Positions 6,610 to 11,273 of a stretch of 11,273 nt of DNA are shown here, one piece after another. The notes under the pieces are model-generated. The model was given only the letters and a program-made list of their open reading frames with translations, was not told the DNA's origin and ran no database searches. The first letter of the stretch is position 1. Each line of letters begins with the position of its first letter. The translations under genes and the position numbers were made by a program. Source of the stretch: an uncultured Saprospiraceae bacterium (GTDB lineage: Bacteria > Bacteroidota > Bacteroidia > Chitinophagales > Saprospiraceae); assembly GCA_937959375.1 (NCBI GenBank), contig CALGLS010000451.1:1-11273 (forward strand). The letters are read 5' to 3'.

Positions 6610-6699
6610 GGAAGACGGAAGACCGAAGACGGAAGTTTTCCCTCGAACGTGAAATACGTTTGTAGAGAGCTTCAGTCTTCCGTCTTCCGACTTCGGTCT
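6610..6699. repeat. Inverted repeat built from GGAAGAC heptamers
   Basis: The left arm (6610-6635) is a period-7 run, GGAAGAC GGAAGAC CGAAGAC GGAAG. The right arm (6670-6699) is its inverted counterpart with CTTCCGTC and CTTCCGAC words. The arms align in two registers: 6610-6628 with 6670-6688 (18 of 19 match) and 6620-6635 with 6684-6699 (15 of 16 match). The hairpin lies between the hypothetical gene and era and could act as a terminator for the first gene, although no U-tract follows; a run of A residues does. Related GACGGAAG words recur at 5009-5030. Confidence 0.75.
6655..6662 (+). promoter_or_regulatory. Possible -7 promoter element for era
   Basis: TACGTTTG matches TAnnTTTG exactly and lies in the loop of the GGAAGAC inverted repeat. 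A start near 6669 would give era a leader of about 40 nt that begins with the right repeat arm. No convincing -33 box is seen. Confidence 0.45.
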
Positions 6700-6709
6700 A
6701 AAAAAAACT

Positions 6710-7603
6710 ATGCACAAATCCGGATTCATAAACATCATCGGCCGACCAAACGTAGGCAAGTCAACCCTCATGAACGCACTCATCGGAGAGCGCATGTCGA
6801 TTATTACCAATAAGCCACAAACTACGCGGCATCGAATCATTGGTATCATCTCTGACGACAATTACCAAATGGTGTTTTCCGACACACCGGGTTTCATTAC
6901 TGACCCTGCTTACAAAATGCAGGAAGCAATGAACAGTTTTGTGTTCTCAACTTTTGAAGATGCAGACTGCATGCTCTTCGTGACAGATACACAAGAAAAG
7001 TATGAGGACGACGATGAAGTCATTCAACGACTCAAAAAAATAAAAATTCCGCTTTTCTTAATCATCAACAAAACGGACGTTGCCAAACCAGAAGAAATAG
7101 TGGCGCTGATCCAAACTTGGAATAAGCGTGTAAAATTTACAGAAACCATTCCGATCTCTGCGCTAGAGAAATTCAATACAGATACCATTTTAAAATTGAT
7201 TCTTGATCTTTTGCCGGAAGGCCCACCTTATTATCCAAAAGATCAGTTGACTGATAAGTCAGAACGTTTCTTCGTAAGTGAAATCATTCGTGAAAAAATT
7301 CTGATTCAATACAAACAAGAAATTCCATACTCTTGTGAAGTGATCGTTGAGGAATTTAAAGAAACAACGAATAACAAAGGTAAGCTTACGCGAATTCGCG
7401 CTGTGATCTACGTAGCTCGGAAAACACAAAAATCTATTATCATTGGTAAAGATGGTTTTGCGATCAAAAAATTGGGAACAGCTGCGCGTAGAGATATTGA
7501 AGACTTCCTTGAGCAAAATGTCTTTTTAGAATTGTTTGTCAAAGTGAAAGATAATTGGCGAGATGATGATAAGATGTTGAAGCATTTTGGGTATCAGCAG
7601 TAG
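6710..7603 (+). CDS. era: GTPase Era, 16S rRNA/30S assembly factor
   Basis: A 297-aa protein of normal family length. The N-terminal Ras-like G domain has G1 GRPNVGKST (11-19), the Era-typical NKPQTTRHRI switch I region (34-43), G3 DTPG (58-61), G4 NKTD (120-123) and G5 SA (150-151). The C-terminal type II KH domain has GKDG at 246-249 followed by the conserved KLGTAARRDIE segment, and ends with VKVKDNWRDD. Era binds the 3' end of 16S rRNA during late 30S maturation and checks readiness for translation. The ATG at 6710 places G1 at the usual distance from the N-terminus. der follows 537 bp downstream on the same strand, separated by a hairpin-rich element. Confidence 0.98.
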   Translation: MHKSGFINIIGRPNVGKSTLMNALIGERMSIITNKPQTTRHRIIGIISDDNYQMVFSDTPGFITDPAYKMQEAMNSFVFSTFEDADCMLFVTDTQEKYEDDDEVIQRLKKIKIPLFLIINKTDVAKPEEIVALIQTWNKRVKFTETIPISALEKFNTDTILKLILDLLPEGPPYYPKDQLTDKSERFFVSEIIREKILIQYKQEIPYSCEVIVEEFKETTNNKGKLTRIRAVIYVARKTQKSIIIGKDGFAIKKLGTAARRDIEDFLEQNVFLELFVKVKDNWRDDDKMLKHFGYQQ

Positions 7604-7610
7604 TTAAAGT

Positions 7611-7787
7611 GAGACCGCCTGCGGCTGAGAGATCGCCTGCAAGCAGGCTGTCAGATCGTGGCGGCGCTGCCACCACTGAGAGATCGCTTCGCTGAGGGAC
7701 TTCTCGTCTGATGCGGCACGTTCGAGTGAAGTCTCTCAGCGAAGCGATCTCTCAATGAGGCCTCACCGAGGCCGAATGATCTCACAG
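7611..7787. repeat. Direct repeat copy 1 (177 bp) of the era-der element
   Basis: It runs from GAGACCGCCTGCGGC to GATCTCACAG. Arms at 7677-7706 and 7723-7754 form a stem of about 30 bp with one G-U pair and a two-base bulge, and a loop of about 16 bases. Smaller hairpins are GCCTGC/GCAGGC (7634-7647), a GTGG...CCAC stem at about 7659-7676, and GGCCTC/GAGGCC at about 7759-7773. Confidence 0.9.
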
Positions 7788-7793
7788 AATTAC

Positions 7794-8022
7794 GAGACCG
7801 CCTGCGGCTGAGAGATCGCCTGCAAGCAAGCTGTCAGATCGTGGTGGCGCTTGCCCCACCACTGAGAGATCGCTTCGCTGAGGGACTTCTCGTCTGATGC
7901 GGCAAAAAATTGCGGAGCCTACGTGAGAAGTAAAGTCTACGATCATGGGCCTACGTTCGAGTGAAGTCTCTCAGCGAAGCGATCTCTCAATGAGGCCTCA
8001 CCGAGGCCGAATGATCTCACAG
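7794..8022. repeat. Direct repeat copy 2 (229 bp) of the era-der element
   Basis: It is nearly identical to copy 1, except for a 49-bp insertion at 7905-7953 in the loop of the long stem, three extra bases in the GTGG...CCAC hairpin, and a base change that weakens the GCCTGC hairpin. The long stem arms (7863-7892 and 7958-7989) are unchanged. The inserted bases add a second pairing option, ACTTCTC (7885-7891) with GAGAAGT (7925-7931). Confidence 0.9.
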
Positions 8023-8106
8023 CAAGTCTGCCATAGGCAGACACAGCGATCTGACAGCCAAAGGCGGTCTCACTCTCACCATCTAGTATTTCTCAACAAG
8101 AAAGTG

Positions 8107-8114
8107 TACTTTTG
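8107..8114 (+). promoter_or_regulatory. Bacteroidota -7 promoter element for der
   Basis: TACTTTTG matches TAnnTTTG. A start near 8120 gives a leader of about 20 nt before the ATG at 8141. It follows the repeat element directly, so der probably has its own promoter and does not depend on readthrough from era. Confidence 0.6.
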
Positions 8115-8140
8115 TGGGCACATTTAGAATATAACCAAAA

Positions 8141-9442
8141 ATGGGAAACATAGTAGCAATAGTAGGAAGGCCAAATGTCGGTAAATCAACGCTTTATAAC
8201 CGTTTGATTGGATACAGAGAGGCCATCATTGACAATACAAGTGGGGTGACCCGCGACCGTAAATACGGTACTTGTGAATGGAATGGAAAAAAATTCACAG
8301 TGGTTGACACTGGAGGTTTTGTCCAGGGATCAGATGATGTGTTTGAGGCGGCCATCCGTTCTCAGGTTAAAATAGCGATCGAGGAAGCTAGTGTACTGAT
8401 CTTTATGGTGGATGTAACTACTGGAATTACAGACCTTGATGAAGAGGTGGCAGGTATGCTGCGAAAGACGGATAAGGATGTTTTTCTGGTTGTAAACAAA
8501 ACAGATAACCACAGTCGATTGCTAGAAGCAAATGAATTTTGGAGCATGGGTTTTGAAGATACATTCTTTGTTGCTTCGCTTTCTGGTTCAGGAACTGGTG
8601 ATTTACTAGACGCTGTTACGGAACGAATTGAGGAGCATGTACCCGAAGAAGGTGGACTACCTAAGTTTGCTATTTTGGGTCGACCCAATGTCGGGAAATC
8701 TTCTTTTGTAAATGCACTGTTGGGTGAAGATCGAAATATCGTTACAGATATCGCTGGAACGACACGAGACAGCATTCACACCCGCTACTCAAAATACGAT
8801 AAAGACTTTTTGCTAATTGACACCGCTGGTATTCGTAAGAAAGCTAAGGTGCATGAGAACCTGGAATTCTATTCGGTGATGCGCGCTATCAAAGCAATGG
8901 AAGAAGCCGATGTTTGTATCATCATGATTGATGCAGTGAATGGTTTGGAGGCACAGGACATGAACATTTTTTCGTTGGCGATTAAACGAAATAAAGGTAT
9001 TGTCATTTTGGTCAACAAATGGGACCTCATGGAGAAGGAAACCAACACAGCTCGTGACTACGAAATAAAAATCAAAGAAAAGCTCGCTCCATTTAATGAC
9101 GTTCCTGTCTTGTTCGTTTCTGCTTTAGAGAAGCAACGTATTTTCAAAGCAGTAGAAGTTGGACTAGATGTTTTCGAAAGTAGAACACAAAAGATTACAA
9201 CTTCGGTATTGAACGACGTGATGGGTTCGGTTATGGAAAAGCATCCACCTCCATCATACCGTGGAAATATTTTACGTATCAAATATATAACGCAGCTTCC
9301 GGTATACTACCCGGCTTTTGCTTTTTTCTGTAACAACCCGAAGTACATCAATGATGCTTACAAAGGCTATCTGGAAAATCAGATGCGTGAGCATTGGAAC
9401 TTTACGGGTGTTCCGATTAGTATTTTCTTTCGGAAGAAATAG
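8141..9442 (+). CDS. der: GTPase Der (EngA), 50S ribosome assembly factor with two G domains
   Basis: A 433-aa protein of normal length with the tandem G domains unique to this family. Domain 1 has G1 GRPNVGKST (9-17), GVTRDR (35-40), DTGG (56-59) and NKTD (119-122). Domain 2 has GRPNVGKSS (180-188), GTTRDS (206-211), DTAG (227-230), NKWD (292-295) and SA (327-328). A KH-like C-terminal domain (about 350-433) contains the HPPPSYRGN and KYITQLPVYYPAFAFF segments. Der binds 23S rRNA in the 50S precursor and is generally essential. All nucleotide-binding motifs are intact. The gene is preceded by its own promoter-like element and followed by a strong terminator. Confidence 0.98.
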   Translation: MGNIVAIVGRPNVGKSTLYNRLIGYREAIIDNTSGVTRDRKYGTCEWNGKKFTVVDTGGFVQGSDDVFEAAIRSQVKIAIEEASVLIFMVDVTTGITDLDEEVAGMLRKTDKDVFLVVNKTDNHSRLLEANEFWSMGFEDTFFVASLSGSGTGDLLDAVTERIEEHVPEEGGLPKFAILGRPNVGKSSFVNALLGEDRNIVTDIAGTTRDSIHTRYSKYDKDFLLIDTAGIRKKAKVHENLEFYSVMRAIKAMEEADVCIIMIDAVNGLEAQDMNIFSLAIKRNKGIVILVNKWDLMEKETNTARDYEIKIKEKLAPFNDVPVLFVSALEKQRIFKAVEVGLDVFESRTQKITTSVLNDVMGSVMEKHPPPSYRGNILRIKYITQLPVYYPAFAFFCNNPKYINDAYKGYLENQMREHWNFTGVPISIFFRKK

Positions 9443-9474
9443 AGTTACGGATTTTTGTTTAGATACTGAATTAG

Positions 9475-9514
9475 AAAAGAGTCTAGTCAATTAATTGTTG
9501 GCTAGACTCTTTTT
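9475..9514 (+). terminator. Rho-independent terminator after der
   Basis: AAAAGAGTCTAG (9475-9486) pairs perfectly with CTAGACTCTTTT (9502-9513). Four further pairs (one G-U) extend the stem to about 16 bp with a seven-base loop, and TTTTT follows. It starts 33 bp after the der stop. The A-run on the other side means it may also work on the opposite strand. Confidence 0.88.
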
Positions 9515-9531
9515 AATTTAAAACACACCTA

Positions 9532-9557
9532 TGTATTGTACAACTGTATTGCACAAC
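9532..9557. repeat. Tandem 13-bp repeat between the convergent terminators
   Basis: TGTATTGTACAAC (9532-9544) is followed at once by TGTATTGCACAAC (9545-9557), with 12 of 13 positions identical. Each unit contains a near-palindromic TTGTACAA-type core. No function is evident. Confidence 0.6.
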
Positions 9558-9592
9558 AAAAAAAGCGTCACCCCAAATCTGAGATGACGCTT
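9557..9592 (-). terminator. Rho-independent terminator after the secreted-protein gene
   Basis: On the minus strand AAGCGTCA (9592-9585) pairs with TGACGCTT (9570-9563), with two more pairs possible inside, and the stem runs into seven T residues. It begins about 34 bp after the stop at 9627. Confidence 0.85.
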
Positions 9593-9626
9593 CTGCTTTT
9601 TCATAAAGCAAAACAGTTGAGTCAAA

Positions 9627-11222
9627 TTACATCTTGATAATTCCAAATCGGAATTTAGACTGACCTAACATCTTAGGTTTACTGTTAAAGAAAAACAATT
9701 CATTGTCACTGATTTGAGCACTTCTTCTTGGCATCAACAACGTTTTTGCCTCTTTCTTGGTGAACAATTGTTTTCTATTCATTTTACCCTTACCGCTTAG
9801 CGTTGTCAAAACAGCAACACAATCTCTTCCGCTACTGATTCTTTTAATCTTATCTGGGTCAGTAATATTTTTTCTAAGGTTGTCTTTATCGTCATTATAA
9901 ACGAAGTAAAGTTCATCTCCACTTTGAATCATTGCATAAGATCCAAAGATAGGAGTACCCATTGTTTGTCGCTTAGGAATAATCCCTACGTTTTTGACCT
10001 TTCCTTCTTTACCGATATTAATTACAACAATAGAATTACTTACATAATAAGTTCGAGTTGTTGTTACTCCTCTTGAACTCGTAGAAGTAACGGTGTAAGT
10101 ATAATTCTCTTCAGCCGTTGCAAACATTTCTCCATTGTCTAAAGTAATGATATCTCTAAATACAAAAGTATTATCCAATCCCGAGTCCTTACTTTTTCTA
10201 TCTTTAGAAACATTCTTATCACCGAAGGCAGTTAATTCTTTTGGTGTAAATCTTCGCTTGTTAGCGAACATCGTACTACCATCCTCCTTTGCCAATTTCA
10301 AATAAAAAACGCCTTGAGTTGGTCCTTTTCTACTATCACCAAAGAAACCAACACAATTCAAATCATTCCCTTGATCTACTTCCAATTTTACACCTTTCAC
10401 AAAAGCATCTTTCAATTTCAGGTTATGCTTTTTAGGCTTATCCATAGTTGCGTCTAAAGAATAAATCACAATATCATACGCAGGTACTTTCCCTCTTTTT
10501 CCCTTCTTTTTTCTTTTAGACTTACTCTCTTTGGTTTTGTTGTCTTCATATATTTTTGCAACGAAGTATACGGTACCATCTTTAGTCAATTCCCATGAAG
10601 ACGCATCTACACGTTTTTGGCTATAAGGAAGTTTTACTTTTTTAGACCATACCTTATTCAGGTCATTGTCAATTACAGAAACAAAAGCTTCATAATTTTC
10701 TTTCTTCTTATCACGATCACTTTCGGCAATGAATAGAACAGAGCTAGTGTCTTGAGACATCTCCCAACGAACCGAAGGCATATCAGATCGACTTTCGTAC
10801 TTAAACTTAGCGATTGAATTCGGCTTCGATGATTTACCTTTCATACTGATAGGCGTTAGAAAATACTCTAGGTAATCCTTCTTGGTATTTTTCTCTGTGA
10901 GTAACCAGGCGAATTTATTTTTGAAATACTTGATACTACTTCCTGAAATGTTTTTCTTGTCGGTCTTAAATTCCTTAGAAAAAACGTTTTTGAATTTGTT
11001 ATCATATTTCTCTAAAATAAAGGTGGAACTACCTCTTCCCATGAGTCCTTTACTCTCCGTAAAGTACATGTAGTGACCACTGTTATCCGAGTGTAAATGT
11101 CCCTGTAGAACCTTGTTACGAGGTAATTTATACTCTGGACTTAATGACACCTTACTCTTCTGTGCCATAGCGAGTGAGCTACACAAGAAAAGAAGGATAA
11201 ATAATACGTTAATTTTTTTCAT
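9627..11222 (-). CDS. Secreted lysine-rich protein of unknown function
   Basis: A 531-aa protein with a classic signal peptide (residues 1-21, cleavage near LAMAQ), so it reaches the periplasm or beyond. I recognise no named domain. Repeated short beta-strand patterns with aromatic residues (HYMYFTES, FAWLLTE, SSVLFIAES, GTVYFVAKIYED, DELYFVYNDD, NELFFFNSKP) suggest a beta-propeller-like fold that senses or stores something, but this is inference. A very basic stretch at about 231-245 (KSKRKKKGKRGK core) and overall lysine richness are notable. The C-terminus (KFRFGIIKM) lacks an obvious type IX sorting domain. The gene stands alone, with its own terminator, and is convergent with der. TATATTCG at 11252-11245 is a weak -7 candidate. 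The ATG at 11222 is supported by the signal peptide directly after it. Confidence 0.8.
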   Translation of the reverse strand: MKKINVLFILLFLCSSLAMAQKSKVSLSPEYKLPRNKVLQGHLHSDNSGHYMYFTESKGLMGRGSSTFILEKYDNKFKNVFSKEFKTDKKNISGSSIKYFKNKFAWLLTEKNTKKDYLEYFLTPISMKGKSSKPNSIAKFKYESRSDMPSVRWEMSQDTSSVLFIAESDRDKKKENYEAFVSVIDNDLNKVWSKKVKLPYSQKRVDASSWELTKDGTVYFVAKIYEDNKTKESKSKRKKKGKRGKVPAYDIVIYSLDATMDKPKKHNLKLKDAFVKGVKLEVDQGNDLNCVGFFGDSRKGPTQGVFYLKLAKEDGSTMFANKRRFTPKELTAFGDKNVSKDRKSKDSGLDNTFVFRDIITLDNGEMFATAEENYTYTVTSTSSRGVTTTRTYYVSNSIVVINIGKEGKVKNVGIIPKRQTMGTPIFGSYAMIQSGDELYFVYNDDKDNLRKNITDPDKIKRISSGRDCVAVLTTLSGKGKMNRKQLFTKKEAKTLLMPRRSAQISDNELFFFNSKPKMLGQSKFRFGIIKM

Positions 11223-11265
11223 ATCTTAATTTGTTTTAGTTGCGCGAATATAGAGATTATTACTT

Positions 11266-11273
11266 TATCTTTG
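11266..11273 (+). promoter_or_regulatory. Promoter-like element for a divergent gene beyond the right edge
   Basis: TATCTTTG matches TAnnTTTG, and a TTG lies upstream at 11240-11242 with a 23-base gap, slightly longer than usual. It suggests a plus-strand gene starting just outside the window. Confidence 0.4.

Larger units (their letters stand above)
7608..8074. repeat. Composite hairpin-rich element between era and der, bounded by inverted repeats
   Basis: A 467-bp G+C-rich segment fills most of the era-der gap. Its ends are inverted repeats: AGTGAGACCGCCT (7608-7620) is perfectly complementary to the sequence at 8062-8074. Further pairing runs inward, so that about 25 of 29 positions match. 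A second 13-base pairing, GGCTGTCAGATCG (7646-7658) with 8047-8059, also fits. The interior is two long direct copies plus a right-end tail with the perfect hairpin GTCTGCC/GGCAGAC (8026-8032 with 8036-8042). Small hairpins alternate with recurring TGAGAGATCG or TGTCAGATCG words. No transposase or credible ORF is present. It could be a REP/MITE-like element, a noncoding RNA gene or a transcript-processing region; the class is not known to me. Confidence 0.85.

Noticed and set aside
6478..6861. A 127-aa minus-strand frame spanning the end of the hypothetical gene and the start of era.
   Set aside because: It is antisense to well-supported genes, and its sequence is the complement of the Era G1 region with no coherent protein features.
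7611..8022. Reading the two direct copies as a small CRISPR array.
   Set aside because: There are only two long copies (177 and 229 bp) separated by 6 bp, with no short repeat-spacer periodicity and no cas genes.
7945..8127. A 60-codon open frame inside the era-der element.
   Set aside because: It lies across repeat copy 2 and the promoter of der, encodes an Arg/Ser-rich composition dictated by the repeats, and has no sign of being translated.
9532..9557. Tandem 13-bp repeat as an attachment site.
   Set aside because: No integrase, tRNA gene or mobile cargo is near; two short units between convergent terminators are more simply a local duplication.

Overview
This window looks like a chromosomal segment of a Bacteroidota bacterium, perhaps of a Saprospiria/Cytophagia/Flavobacteriia-like lineage that I cannot resolve further. 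The signs are moderately AT-rich DNA, start codons preceded by A-rich leaders without clear Shine-Dalgarno sequences, several matches to the Bacteroidota -7 promoter element TAnnTTTG, a SusC/CarboxypepD_reg-type TonB-dependent receptor, and export signals typical of the phylum. Most of the content is housekeeping or nutrient uptake. The unusual material lies between the genes.

Layout, left to right. Positions 1-1914 (minus strand) hold an uncharacterised outer-membrane barrel-like protein followed by a DUF3179-family lipoprotein. The two genes overlap by 14 bp, and the lipoprotein gene runs off the left edge. Positions 1915-2175 are an intergenic stretch with an imperfect 17-nt direct repeat and a long AT-rich hairpin. 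Positions 2176-4985 (minus) form a thiamine-uptake unit: a TPP riboswitch, an intrinsic-terminator-like expression platform, a roughly 210-nt leader with further hairpins, and an 815-aa TonB-dependent receptor that is therefore most likely the outer-membrane thiamine transporter. Positions 4986-5315 hold a G+C-richer unassigned segment and a hexanucleotide tandem repeat. Positions 5316-5843 (minus) encode a NadR-like P-loop kinase.

From 5990 the plus strand carries a conserved-looking acidic hypothetical gene (start corrected to 6019), then era (6710-7603) and der (8141-9442), the two ribosome-assembly GTPases. Between era and der lies a 467-bp hairpin-rich element (7608-8074). It is built from two long direct copies and bounded by inverted repeats. 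I consider this the most noteworthy structure in the window. After der come two terminator hairpins between convergent genes. Positions 9627-11222 (minus) encode a lysine-rich secreted protein of unknown function, and a promoter-like element at the right edge points to a divergent gene outside the window.

Functionally, the receptor would import thiamine under TPP feedback, and the neighbouring kinase could belong to the same salvage route or to NAD salvage. Era matures the 30S subunit and Der the 50S subunit, so their clustering is coherent. I found no CRISPR array, tRNA, rRNA, intact insertion sequence or recognisable defence system. A genuinely new protein system is not evident; the candidates for undescribed biology are the era-der element and the unassigned segment at about 5085-5235.
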